Part shown: positions 6,940-14,356 of the stretch, piece by piece | How positions within the stretch are numbered: position 1 is the stretch's first letter | Layout: each line of letters opens with the position of its first letter | Assembly (NCBI GenBank): GCA_016202915.1 | Contig: JACQNT010000132.1 | Coordinates: 1-20,964, forward strand | DNA length: 20,964 nucleotides | Source of the DNA: Acidobacteriota bacterium | Lineage (GTDB): Bacteria; Acidobacteriota; Polarisedimenticolia; Gp22-AA2 | Reading direction: 5' to 3' | The notes under the pieces: generated by a model | The model's database searches: none | What the model was told of the DNA's origin: nothing | What the model saw: the letters and a program-made list of their open reading frames with translations, nothing else | Program-made: the position numbers and the translations under genes

Positions 6940-7414
6940 CCTCGACCTGTCGCGTCTCAAGCCGGCCCCCGGCTCCCGCCGCAAGCCGAAGCGGATCGGC
7001 CGCGGCCCCGGATCGGGTCACGGCAAGACGGCGACGGCGGGCAGCAAGGGCCAGCTGTCGCGCTCGGGCCGCAAGCAGTACTTCGGCTTCGAGGGCGGGC
7101 AGATGCCCCTGCACCGCCGTCTCCCGAAGCGTGGCTTCACCAACGTGTTCCGCACCGAGTACGCGATCGTGAACGTCGGCGCGCTCGCCTCCCTGGAGGG
7201 GGAGATCACCCCGGAGCGGCTGCTGAAGGAGGGGGTGATCCGCAAGCTCCGCGCGGGCCTCAAGGTCCTGGGAGACGGAGAGCTCACGAAGGCGATCGTG
7301 GTGAAGGCGCACCGGTTCAGCCGCTCGGCCGCGGACAAGATCGCCAGGGCGGGGGGCCGCGCCGAGGTCATCAGGGCGGGCGCCGCGGGCGGGCCGGGGA
7401 CGGAGGGCGGATGA
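6929..7414 (+). CDS. rplO: 50S ribosomal protein L15 (uL15)
   Basis: L15 is a late-assembly 23S rRNA-binding protein. The 161-residue product has the Arg/Gly-rich N-terminal arm (GRGPGSGHGKTATAG at about 24-38), GFEGGQMPLHRRLPKRGF, and the C-terminal globular part with LKVLGDGELTKAIVVKAHRFS. The ATG at 6929 lies inside the end of rpmD, with GGAGG just upstream. The TGA forms an ATGA overlap with the secY start at 7411. A much longer open frame extends upstream of this ATG but is out of frame with rplR, rpsE and rpmD and is not real. Confidence 0.96.
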   Translation: MARSLDLSRLKPAPGSRRKPKRIGRGPGSGHGKTATAGSKGQLSRSGRKQYFGFEGGQMPLHRRLPKRGFTNVFRTEYAIVNVGALASLEGEITPERLLKEGVIRKLRAGLKVLGDGELTKAIVVKAHRFSRSAADKIARAGGRAEVIRAGAAGGPGTEGG

Positions 7415-8802
7415 TCGAGTCGATCAAGAACATCTTCAGCATCCCGGACCTCAGGAAGAGGGTGGTCTTCACCTTCTTGATGGTGGCGGTGTACCGCGTG
7501 GGCGGGCACATCCCGGTGCCGGGGATCGACTTCCACGCTCTGGAGGCGTTCTTCCGCCAGCAGGGCGGCGGGATCCTCGGGTTCCTGGACCTGTTCTCGG
7601 GTGGGAACCTCAGGCGCCTGACCGTCTTCGCGCTGGGCATCATGCCGTACATCTCCGCCTCGATCATCCTGCAGCTGCTGACGGTGATCTGGCCGTACCT
7701 CGAAAAGCTGTCGAAGGAGGGGGAGGTCGGCAGGAAGAAGATCACCCAGTACACCCGCTACGGCACGATCGTGCTCTCGCTCATCCAGGGCCTCGGCATC
7801 GCCTTCTGGCTGGAGAGCATCACGGGAACCGGGGCGGGCGGCGTGGTGCTCCACCCCGGGTGGGCCTTCCGGGCCATGACGGTGCTCACGCTGACCACCG
7901 GGACGGCGTTCATCATGTGGGTGGGAGAGCAGATCTCCGAGCGCGGCATCGGGAACGGGATCTCCCTGATCATCTACGCCGGCATCGTGGCGGGCCTGCC
8001 CTCCGCCGTCGTGACGCTCTGGCAGGACCTGACGACCGGCAACCTGGGCGCCTTGAGCCTGCTTCTCCTCCTGGCCCTGATGGTCGGCGTGGTGGCGGCC
8101 ATCGTCTGGGTCGAGAGGGCGCAGAGGAAGATCCCCGTGCAGTACGCCAGGCGCGTCGTCGGGCGGCGGATGTACGGCGGGATGCAGACGCACATGCCGC
8201 TCCGGCTCAACACCGGCGGAGTGATCCCGGTCATCTTCGCCTCCTCGGTGCTGGCCTTCCCCCTGACCTTCATCCAGTGGACCGGCTGGCAGAACACCGA
8301 GATCGGCGGGACGATCTACCGGCAGCTGGACTACACCATGCCGCTGCACAACATCCTGTACCTCGCGGCGATCGTCTTCTTCTGCTACTTCTACATCTCG
8401 ATCATCTTCAACCCGATGGACGTCGCCGACAACATGAAGAAGTACGGGGGGTTCATCCCCGGCATCCGTCCCGGGCGGAGGACCGCCGAGTTCCTCGACA
8501 CGATCCTGACGCGCCTGACCTTCGTCGGCGCCATCTACCTGGGCCTCATCGCACTCCTGCCGACGGTGCTGATCAGCGGTCTGAATGTGCAGTCGCTGCC
8601 GTGGGTCGGGTCGGCGCTCGATCGGATCCTGCCGGGGTTCCTGACGCAGGGAATGGGGCTCAAGTTCTACTTCGGGGGGACGTCCCTCCTGATCGTGGTG
8701 GGCGTGGCGATGGACACGATCCAGCAGGTGGAGTCGCAGCTCATCATGAGGCACTATGACGGCTTCCTGAAAGGCGCGAGGATTCGCGGCCGGCGCGGCT
8801 GA
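7411..8802 (+). CDS. secY: Protein translocase subunit SecY
   Basis: SecY is the channel subunit of the SecYEG translocase in the inner membrane. The 463-residue product has ten hydrophobic segments and the family signatures: GHIPVPG after the first segment, the plug-region motif GGNLRRLTVFALGIMPYISA, and QISERGIGNGISLIIYAGI. The cytoplasmic loop has VQYARRVVGRRMYGG, and the C-terminal tail ends after MRHYDGFLKG. It starts by ATGA overlap with rplO, so it is translated together with the ribosomal genes, as in most bacteria. The adk gene follows 4 nt later. Confidence 0.98.
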   Translation: MIESIKNIFSIPDLRKRVVFTFLMVAVYRVGGHIPVPGIDFHALEAFFRQQGGGILGFLDLFSGGNLRRLTVFALGIMPYISASIILQLLTVIWPYLEKLSKEGEVGRKKITQYTRYGTIVLSLIQGLGIAFWLESITGTGAGGVVLHPGWAFRAMTVLTLTTGTAFIMWVGEQISERGIGNGISLIIYAGIVAGLPSAVVTLWQDLTTGNLGALSLLLLLALMVGVVAAIVWVERAQRKIPVQYARRVVGRRMYGGMQTHMPLRLNTGGVIPVIFASSVLAFPLTFIQWTGWQNTEIGGTIYRQLDYTMPLHNILYLAAIVFFCYFYISIIFNPMDVADNMKKYGGFIPGIRPGRRTAEFLDTILTRLTFVGAIYLGLIALLPTVLISGLNVQSLPWVGSALDRILPGFLTQGMGLKFYFGGTSLLIVVGVAMDTIQQVESQLIMRHYDGFLKGARIRGRRG

Positions 8803-8806
8803 GGTG

Positions 8807-9490
8807 ATGGGGAGGACGGCGGCGCACGGCGGCGGCCTCCGCCTGGTCCTGCTGGGGGCCCCCGGCGTGGGAAAGGGGACGCAGGCGGCCGAGATCCAGC
8901 GGCGGACCGGCGTGCCGCACATCTCGACCGGCGCCATGCTCCGGGCCGCGGTCAAGGAGGGGACGCCGCCCGGGCAGAAGGCCCGCGCCATCATGGAGCG
9001 CGGGGCGCTGGTGCCCGACGCCCTGGTCGGCCCGATCATGGCGGAGCGTCTGGCGCGCCCGGACGCGGGGGGCGGGTTCCTGCTCGACGGGTTCCCGAGG
9101 ACGGTCGGGCAGGCGGACCTGCTGGACCGGATCCTGGCGGAGCGCGGCCAGGGGCTCGACAGGGTGATCAACGTGGTCGTCCCGGAGCCGGAGATCATCG
9201 ACCGGCTGACGGGGCGCAGGCTCTGCGCCGCCTGCGGCGCGACCTTTCACGTGCGCTCCAACAGGCCCCGGGCGGAGGGGGTCTGCGACGCGTGCGGCGG
9301 GGCGCTGCGGCGGAGGGACGACGACGCGGAGGCGGCCATCGCGGAGCGGCTGCGGATCTACCAGGAGCAAACGGCGCCCCTGGTGGCGCGCTACCAGAGG
9401 GCGGGCCTGCTCCTGACGGTGGATGGCCGCGGGCGGCCGGACGAAGTGTTCGAGCGGATCGCCTCGAGCATTCCGGGGCTGAGAGGATGA
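8807..9490 (+). CDS. adk: Adenylate kinase, zinc-LID form
   Basis: Adenylate kinase interconverts ATP + AMP and 2 ADP in the cytoplasm. In the 227-residue product the P-loop GAPGVGKGT is at about residues 17-25, DGFPRT at 94-99, and the long LID carries four Cys as two CxxC pairs (about 140/143 and 160/163), which bind zinc. The RRDDD segment after the LID matches the family. A GTG at 8804 is an alternative start one codon upstream. About ten residues precede the P-loop strand, more than the usual one or two. Position between secY and map is the common arrangement. The stop overlaps the map start (ATGA). Confidence 0.97.
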   Translation: MGRTAAHGGGLRLVLLGAPGVGKGTQAAEIQRRTGVPHISTGAMLRAAVKEGTPPGQKARAIMERGALVPDALVGPIMAERLARPDAGGGFLLDGFPRTVGQADLLDRILAERGQGLDRVINVVVPEPEIIDRLTGRRLCAACGATFHVRSNRPRAEGVCDACGGALRRRDDDAEAAIAERLRIYQEQTAPLVARYQRAGLLLTVDGRGRPDEVFERIASSIPGLRG

Positions 9491-10248
9491 TCGTTTACAA
9501 GTCGCGCGAGGAGGTCGGGACCATGGACCGGTGCAACCGCGAGGTCGTGCGGATCCTCTCGGCCGTGGCCGCGCGGGTGGCGCCGGGGGTGTCGACCGGA
9601 GACCTGGACCGGCAGGCGGAGCGGATGTGCCGCGAGGCTGGCGTGAAGCCGGCGTTCAAGGGGTACAGGGGTTTCCCCTGCGTGCTGTGCACCTCCGTCA
9701 ACGAGGAGGTCGTGCACGGCATCCCATCCCCCAGGAAGGTCCTGCGGGAGGGGGACATCATCGGGATCGACTTCGGGATCGTCCTGGACGGCTATTACGG
9801 CGACGCGGCGGTGACCGTGCCTGTCGGCCGGGTGTCCCCCGAGGCGCAGGAGCTGATGCGGGTCACGCGCGAGTCGCTCCGCCGCGGCATCGCGGCGGCC
9901 CGCGCCGAGAGCAGGCTCTCGGACGTCTCGGCGGCGATCCAGGGGTACGTGGAGTCCCGGGGCTACTCGGTGGTCCGGGAGTTCGTCGGCCACGGGATCG
10001 GCACGTCCCTGCACGAGGACCCGCAGGTGCCGAATTACGGCGCCCCCGGATCGGGCCCGGTGCTGAAGGAGGGGTTGACGCTGGCGATCGAGCCGATGGT
10101 CAACGCCGGCGGGCCGGCGGTGCGCATCCACCCGGACGGATGGACGGCCTCGACGGTGGACGGGTCGCTGTCGGCCCACTTCGAGAGGTCGATCGCCGTC
10201 ACGGCGGACGGTCCCCTGCTCCTCGGCGGGGAGATGGAGGGCCTCTAG
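9487..10248 (+). CDS. map: Type I methionine aminopeptidase
   Basis: This enzyme removes the initiator Met from nascent proteins at the ribosome. The 253-residue product has the full pita-bread catalytic domain. The five metal ligands can be seen: D95 (GIDFG), D106 (YGDAA), H169 (GHGIG), E202 (IEPM) and E233 (HFERS); H77 and H176 also match conserved positions. There is no N-terminal zinc finger or SH3 extension, so it is the short type Ia form. It starts by ATGA overlap with adk. The infA GTG start lies directly after its TAG. Confidence 0.98.
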   Translation: MIVYKSREEVGTMDRCNREVVRILSAVAARVAPGVSTGDLDRQAERMCREAGVKPAFKGYRGFPCVLCTSVNEEVVHGIPSPRKVLREGDIIGIDFGIVLDGYYGDAAVTVPVGRVSPEAQELMRVTRESLRRGIAAARAESRLSDVSAAIQGYVESRGYSVVREFVGHGIGTSLHEDPQVPNYGAPGSGPVLKEGLTLAIEPMVNAGGPAVRIHPDGWTASTVDGSLSAHFERSIAVTADGPLLLGGEMEGL

Positions 10249-10467
10249 GTGCCCAAGGACGAGGCGATCCAGGTGGAGGCAACGGTCGTCGAGCCCCTGC
10301 CGAACGCCATGTTTCGGGTGCAGCTGGACAACAAGCACCAGGTGCTGGCCCATATCTCGGGAAAGATGCGCAAGAACTTCATCCGGATCCTCACGGGCGA
10401 CAGGGTGCTGGTCGAGCTGTCCCCCTATGACCTGTCGCGGGGCCGGATCGTCTACAGGTTCAAGTGA
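10249..10467 (+). CDS. infA: Translation initiation factor IF-1
   Basis: IF-1 binds the 30S A-site during initiation. The 72-residue product is the typical length and an OB fold, with VEATVVEPLPNAMFRVQL, HISGKMRKNFIRIL and SPYDLSRGRIVYR. The start is GTG at 10249, immediately after the map stop, which yields MPKDEAIQVE as in most bacteria. A GC-rich gap of 55 nt separates it from rpmJ; the gap shows only partial self-complementarity and no other gene. Confidence 0.98.
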   Translation: MPKDEAIQVEATVVEPLPNAMFRVQLDNKHQVLAHISGKMRKNFIRILTGDRVLVELSPYDLSRGRIVYRFK

Positions 10468-10522
10468 GGCCGCGCGCTCGCCGCGCCGGTCGCGGGCCGG
10501 GACGCCGCCGGCCGGAGAGGAC

Positions 10523-10636
10523 ATGAAGGTCAGGGCATCGGTCAAGAGGATCTGCGACAAGTGCAAGATCATCAAGAGGCGCGGAGTGGTGCGCGTGATC
10601 TGCGAGAACCCCAAGCACAAGCAGCGCCAGGGGTAG
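10523..10636 (+). CDS. rpmJ: 50S ribosomal protein L36 (bL36), zinc form
   Basis: L36 is the smallest ribosomal protein and helps organise 23S rRNA near the factor-binding region. The 37-residue product is complete: MKVRASVKRICDKC at the start, C27 and H32 at the end. C11, C14, C27 and H32 make the zinc-binding set. The ATG at 10523 has GGAGAGGA just upstream. It lies in its usual place between infA and rpsM. Confidence 0.97.
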   Translation: MKVRASVKRICDKCKIIKRRGVVRVICENPKHKQRQG

Positions 10637-10649
10637 GAGGAGGACGGTC

Positions 10650-11039
10650 GTGGCCCGCATCGCCGGAGTGGACCTGCCGCAGAACAAGCGGATCGAAATC
10701 GCGCTGACCTACATCTTCGGCATCGGCCGGAGCCGCAGCAACCGCATCCTGAGCAAGGCGGGGGTCAGCAAGGACATCAAGGTCAAGGACCTGGCGGAGG
10801 ACGAGGCGCGGCGCATCCGGGACGTGATCCAGGAGGAGGGCCAGGTCGAGGGGGACCTGCGCAGGAACGTGCAGATGGACATCAAGCGGCTGATCGACAT
10901 CGGCAGCTACAGGGGGATGAGGCACCGGCGCAACCTCCCGGTGCGCGGCCAGAGGACGCACACCAACGCGCGGACCCGCAAGGGCCCGCGCAAGACCGTG
11001 GCCGGGAAGAAGAAGGCACCTGTCGGCAAGAAGGGATGA
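10650..11039 (+). CDS. rpsM: 30S ribosomal protein S13 (uS13)
   Basis: S13 is in the 30S head and contacts the P-site tRNA and, through bridges, L5. The 129-residue product starts at GTG 10650 (MARIAGVDLPQNKRIEIALTYIFGIG). It has the helix-hairpin-helix-like region, the motif RGMRHRRNLPVRGQRT and a basic tail that ends GKKG. It follows rpmJ by 13 nt with AGGAGGA upstream. Nothing unusual. Confidence 0.98.
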   Translation: MARIAGVDLPQNKRIEIALTYIFGIGRSRSNRILSKAGVSKDIKVKDLAEDEARRIRDVIQEEGQVEGDLRRNVQMDIKRLIDIGSYRGMRHRRNLPVRGQRTHTNARTRKGPRKTVAGKKKAPVGKKG

Positions 11040-11050
11040 GGGCATAGACC

Positions 11051-11572
11051 ATGGCGGATCCGAAGGAGACCAGGGACGAGGCCGCCCGGGCCGAGGGCCA
11101 GCCGAAGGCGGACAAGCCCGCCCGGGCGGCGAAGCCGGCAGCCAAGGAGGCGGCGGAGGGCGCCGCGGCCCCCGAGGGGGCAGCGGAGGCGAAGAAGGCG
11201 CCCGGCAAGAAGAAGGAGAAGAAGAACGTCCCCTTCGCCATCGCCCACGTCCACGCCAGCTTCAACAACACGGTGATCACGATCTGCGACCAGGCCGGGA
11301 ACGTCCTCGGCTGGTCTTCGGCCGGCTGCGTCGGCTTCAAGGGATCGCGCAAGGGCACTCCGTTCGCCGCCCAGCTGGCGGCGCAGGCCGCCGGCAACGC
11401 GGCGCGCGAGCACGGGGTGCGGCAGGTGGAAGTGAGGGTGAAAGGGCCGGGCGCGGGCCGCGAGTCGTCCATCCGCGCCCTGCAGGCGATCGGGATCGAG
11501 GTGAAGGCGATCAAGGACGTCACCCCGATCCCGCACAACGGGTGCCGCCCCCCGAAGCGCCGGCGCGTCTGA
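11051..11572 (+). CDS. rpsK: 30S ribosomal protein S11 (uS11) with N-terminal extension
   Basis: S11 lies in the platform of the 30S subunit and interacts with S18 and S21. The S11 core is complete and starts near residue 60 (IAHVHASFNNTVITICD), continues with SSAGCVGFKGSRKGTPFAAQ and ends HNGCRPPKRRRV. Usual length is about 125-130 residues; this one has 173 because of an Ala/Lys/Glu/Pro-rich N-terminal segment of about 50 residues. No start codon closer to the core with a good Shine-Dalgarno was seen, so ATG 11051 is kept. The extension looks disordered and charged; its role is unknown. Confidence 0.95.
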   Translation: MADPKETRDEAARAEGQPKADKPARAAKPAAKEAAEGAAAPEGAAEAKKAPGKKKEKKNVPFAIAHVHASFNNTVITICDQAGNVLGWSSAGCVGFKGSRKGTPFAAQLAAQAAGNAAREHGVRQVEVRVKGPGAGRESSIRALQAIGIEVKAIKDVTPIPHNGCRPPKRRRV

Positions 11573-11588
11573 GAGAAGGAGGTCGGTC

Positions 11589-12215
11589 GTGGCGAGGCAA
11601 CGTGGTTCGGTCTGCCGGCTGTGCCGCCGCGAGGGACTGAAGCTGTTCCTCAAGGGGTTCCGCTGCTACACGGAGAAGTGCGCCATCGAGAAGCGCAACT
11701 TCGCCCCGGGGCAGCACGGCAAGCGCCGGGTCAAGGTCCAGGGTTACGGCGTGCAGCTGCGTGAGAAGCAGAAGGTCAAGAGGTTCTACGGTCTCCTGGA
11801 GAACCAGTTCCGTCTGGCCTTCCAGGAAGCAAATCGGAGGAAAGGCGTGACCGGCGAGCTCCTGCTGGTCAACCTGGAGCGCCGCCTCGACAACCTGATC
11901 TACCGGATGGGGTTCGGCAGCTCCCGCGCCCAGGCGCGCCAGCTGATCGCGCACGGCCACGTGCTGGTCGACGGCCGCAAGGTGGACATCCCGTCCTACC
12001 TGGTGCGCCCGGGCCAGGCCGTCGCCCTGAAGCCGAAGATGTCCAAGAACGCGGAGGTGCAGGCCGCCGTCCAGGTGGCCCGCGGCCGCGGCTACCCGGC
12101 ATGGCTGTCGGTGGATCCCGACAACCTCCGCGGCACGCTCTCCGCTCTGCCCCGCCGCGAGGAGATCACCATGCCGATCCAGGAGCAGCTCATCGTCGAG
12201 CTGTACAGCAAGTAA
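11589..12215 (+). CDS. rpsD: 30S ribosomal protein S4 (uS4), zinc form
   Basis: S4 nucleates 16S rRNA assembly and, in E. coli, regulates the alpha operon. The 208-residue product starts at GTG 11589. Cys at 9, 12, 26 and 31 form the zinc-binding N-terminal motif of the C+ type of S4. The S4 RNA-binding domain follows at about residues 98-160 (RLDNLIYRMGF, then ARQLIAHGHVLVDG), and the protein ends VELYSK. AGAGAAGGAGG lies just upstream of the start. It is followed by a 49-nt gap to rpoA. Confidence 0.98.
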   Translation: MARQRGSVCRLCRREGLKLFLKGFRCYTEKCAIEKRNFAPGQHGKRRVKVQGYGVQLREKQKVKRFYGLLENQFRLAFQEANRRKGVTGELLLVNLERRLDNLIYRMGFGSSRAQARQLIAHGHVLVDGRKVDIPSYLVRPGQAVALKPKMSKNAEVQAAVQVARGRGYPAWLSVDPDNLRGTLSALPRREEITMPIQEQLIVELYSK

Positions 12216-12264
12216 ACACAACGGATTGCCGGGGGACCGGAGATCCGCCCAGGAGGCTGTCCAG

Positions 12265-13251
12265 ATGCTGTGGAAAGGATTCCAGAGGCCCAAGCGCCTC
12301 GAGTGCGACATGGAGTCTCTCACTCCGAACTACGGGAAATTCTTCGCCCAGCCCTTCGAGAGGGGCTTCGGGACCACCATCGGCAACGCGATGCGGCGGG
12401 CCCTGCTCTCCTCGGTCGAGGGGGCGGCGATCACCGCGGTCAAGATCGAGGGGGTGCTGCACGAGTTCACCTCGATCCCCGGGGTGGTGGAGGACACGAT
12501 TGACCTGATCCTGAACCTGAAGCAGATCCCTCTGAAGCTCAACGTGAACCACCCCGAGACGATCTACCTGAAGGCGGAGGGCGCGGTGGAGGTGAAGGCG
12601 GGGCACATCGAGACGAACCCCAACGTGGAGATCCTGGACCCGGATGTCCATATCGCGACCCTCACCGAGGAGGGACGGCTCAACGTGGAGATGCGCGTGA
12701 AGCCGGGGCGCGGGTACGTCTCGGCCGACCGCAACTTCGACTCCGACCTGACCATCGGGTTCATCCCGATCGACGCGGTCCATTCGCCGGTGAAGAAGGT
12801 CAATTACGTCGTCGAGGACGCCCGGCTGGGGCAGACGACCGACTACGACAGGCTGACCCTGGAAGTGTGGACGAACGGCGCGGTCGGGCCGCAGAACGCC
12901 GTCGCCCTCGCCAGCAAGCTCCTGAAGGACCACCTCTCCATCTTCATCAACTTCGAGGAGACCCCGGAGATGGGCGAGGAGGAGGTCGACCGGGAGAAGG
13001 AGCGGACGCGCGACAACCTGATGCGCTCGATCGAGGAGCTGGAGCTGTCGGTGCGTTCCTACAACTGCCTGAAGAACGCCGACATCAAGACGATCGCCGA
13101 CCTCGTCCAGCGGACCGAGCCGGAGATGCTGAAGACCAAGAATTTCGGGCGCAAGTCGCTCAACGAGATCAAGGAGCTGCTGGCTGAGATGGGCCTGTCG
13201 CTCGGCATGAAGGTCGATCACATCCTGAACCCGAAGGAGGGGGAGGAGTAG
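12265..13251 (+). CDS. rpoA: DNA-directed RNA polymerase subunit alpha
   Basis: Alpha dimerises to build the RNA polymerase core and its C-terminal domain contacts UP elements and activators. The 328-residue product has the N-terminal domain (residues 1 to about 230, with GTTIGNAMRRALLSS and a later VNYVVEDARLGQ) and the C-terminal domain (about 250-315). The latter has VRSYNCLK, where R264 matches the DNA-contacting Arg265 of E. coli, and ends LSLGMKVD. ATG 12265 is chosen because AGGAGG at 12251-12256 lies 8 nt upstream. The frame continues upstream to a TTG at 12226 that has no support. Confidence 0.98.
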   Translation: MLWKGFQRPKRLECDMESLTPNYGKFFAQPFERGFGTTIGNAMRRALLSSVEGAAITAVKIEGVLHEFTSIPGVVEDTIDLILNLKQIPLKLNVNHPETIYLKAEGAVEVKAGHIETNPNVEILDPDVHIATLTEEGRLNVEMRVKPGRGYVSADRNFDSDLTIGFIPIDAVHSPVKKVNYVVEDARLGQTTDYDRLTLEVWTNGAVGPQNAVALASKLLKDHLSIFINFEETPEMGEEEVDREKERTRDNLMRSIEELELSVRSYNCLKNADIKTIADLVQRTEPEMLKTKNFGRKSLNEIKELLAEMGLSLGMKVDHILNPKEGEE

Positions 13252-13258
13252 GGGAGCC

Positions 13259-13783
13259 ATGCGTCACAACGTCGGCCTGCGGAAGCTCGGCCGCACCTCG
13301 GCACACCGGCGCGCCCTGCTGCGCAACCTGGCGACGGACCTCTTCCGTCACGAGCGCCTGAAGACCACCCAGCCGAAGGCCCGGGAGCTGCGCCCCGTCG
13401 CCGAGAGGCTGATCACGCTGGCCCGCCGCGACGACCTGCATGCCCGGCGGCAGGTCCTGCGGTACATCAGCGACAAGGACGTGGTCAAGAAGCTCTTCGA
13501 CACGCTGGCGCCGCGCTTCGCCGGCCGGCCGGGGGGATACACGCGGACGCTGAAGCTGGGGCCCCGCCCGGGGGACGGCGCCGACATGGCGATCGTCGAG
13601 CTCATCGGCTCGGAGCCGGTCTTCAAGAAGCAGAAAGAGGAGCGGAAGGCGCGCCGGGACCGCAAGGAAAAGGCCAGGACGAAGGCCGAGGAGAAAGCCG
13701 CGGCGGCCGAGGGCGGCCAGGCGGGCGAGAGCGAACAGGGCGAGGCCGGCGAGAAGAAGCGGAAGAAGAAGGGCGAGGGGTAG
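13259..13783 (+). CDS. rplQ: 50S ribosomal protein L17 (bL17) with charged C-terminal tail
   Basis: L17 binds 23S rRNA at the solvent side near the tunnel exit. Residues 1 to about 120 match the family (MRHNVGLRKLGRTSAHR, then LATDLFRHERLKTT and the end block GDGADMAIVELI). The usual length is about 115-130; this one has 174 because of a Lys/Glu/Arg/Ala-rich tail of about 50 residues that would be strongly charged and possibly helical. It is the last gene of the + strand cluster. Its 3' end lies within a hairpin shared with the convergent rfaE2. Confidence 0.96.
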   Translation: MRHNVGLRKLGRTSAHRRALLRNLATDLFRHERLKTTQPKARELRPVAERLITLARRDDLHARRQVLRYISDKDVVKKLFDTLAPRFAGRPGGYTRTLKLGPRPGDGADMAIVELIGSEPVFKKQKEERKARRDRKEKARTKAEEKAAAAEGGQAGESEQGEAGEKKRKKKGEG

Positions 13784-13808
13784 GAGCGCCGGCTCGCCCT
13801 CGCCTTCT
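13767..13808. terminator. Shared hairpin of convergent rplQ and rfaE2
   Basis: The arm at 13767-13779 (AGAAGGGCGAGGG) pairs with 13797-13808 (CCCTCGCCTTCT) with one bulged G, giving a 12-bp stem around a 17-nt loop. Inside the loop GAGC (13784-13787) can pair with GCTC (13792-13795). The stem overlaps the rplQ stop region and the last base of the rfaE2 stop. No T-tract is present on either strand, so it is not a textbook intrinsic terminator. Its position between converging operons makes bidirectional termination or 3'-end protection the likely role (inference). Confidence 0.6.
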
Positions 13809-14356
13809 CAGCGCCCCCGCCCCGCCCTCGCCCCCACGGCGCACCGCGCGATCCGCCCGATGAGATCGGTGGCGGCGTGGCGCTTCAGGTCCCCGGCGAT
13901 GCGCACCTCCCCCCCACAGGAGAGCACCGCCGCGCGCTCCGGAACCGATCCCGGCGTGTAGTCGGTCCCCTTGCACTGTACCTCCGGGCGCAGCCGGCGG
14001 ATGAGGGGGGAGACGCTTCGGGATCCGAACAGCACGACGGCGTCGACGCCGCGCAGCGCCGCGATCAGCCTGGCGCGGTCGCGGGCCGGGACCACGGGGC
14101 GGCCCGGGCCGCGGAGGCGCCGCGCCGATCGGTCGTCGTTGACGGCGACCACCAGGAGGTCCCCCAGGGCGCGGGCGGCCCGGAGGTAGCGGAGGTGGCC
14201 GACGTGCAGGAGATCGAAGACACCGTTGGCGAGGACGATGCGGGGGCGCGGCCGCCGGCGCCGCAGCCGGGCGACGAGGCGCAGCAGCCGCGGCGGCGCC
14301 ACCACCTTGCCGGCGGTGGAGCCCCTGCGGCGATCGGGTGGGACGCGCCGCCTCAC
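13808..14356 (-). CDS. rfaE2: D-glycero-beta-D-manno-heptose 1-phosphate adenylyltransferase
   Basis: This cytidylyltransferase-like enzyme joins heptose 1-phosphate with ATP to give ADP-heptose, precursor of the LPS inner core. The 182-residue product has the nucleotidyltransferase signature NGVFDLLHVGH (HVGH at 51-54) and the matching KGTDYTP segment at about 129-135. It corresponds to the C-terminal half of the bifunctional E. coli HldE. The usual STT-type motif near the end reads AATDLI here (161-166). About 40 basic residues precede the catalytic strand. The start is GTG 14356, overlapping the rfaE1 stop as GTGA. An earlier or later start cannot be excluded. It is the last gene of the LPS operon. 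Confidence 0.9.
   Translation of the reverse strand: MRRRVPPDRRRGSTAGKVVAPPRLLRLVARLRRRRPRPRIVLANGVFDLLHVGHLRYLRAARALGDLLVVAVNDDRSARRLRGPGRPVVPARDRARLIAALRGVDAVVLFGSRSVSPLIRRLRPEVQCKGTDYTPGSVPERAAVLSCGGEVRIAGDLKRHAATDLIGRIARCAVGARAGRGR

Noticed and set aside
5690..7414. A 574-codon + strand frame ending in rplO, suggesting a fused L15 protein
   Set aside because: The upstream part overlaps rplR, rpsE and rpmD in another frame and has no domain. The ATG at 6929 has a good Shine-Dalgarno and the right N-terminus for L15.
7018..9198. A 726-codon open frame on the minus strand across rplO-secY-adk
   Set aside because: It is antisense to secY and adk and its translation is rich in Asp, His, Arg, Gln and Pro, as expected of a mirror of conserved codons. 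No domain is seen.
10468..10522. Possible regulatory RNA structure in the infA-rpmJ gap
   Set aside because: Only partial, bulged pairings between GC-rich runs were found; nothing stands above what base composition would give.
12226..12264. TTG 12226 as the rpoA start
   Set aside because: It has no Shine-Dalgarno and adds 13 residues absent in the family, while ATG 12265 has AGGAGG at ideal distance.
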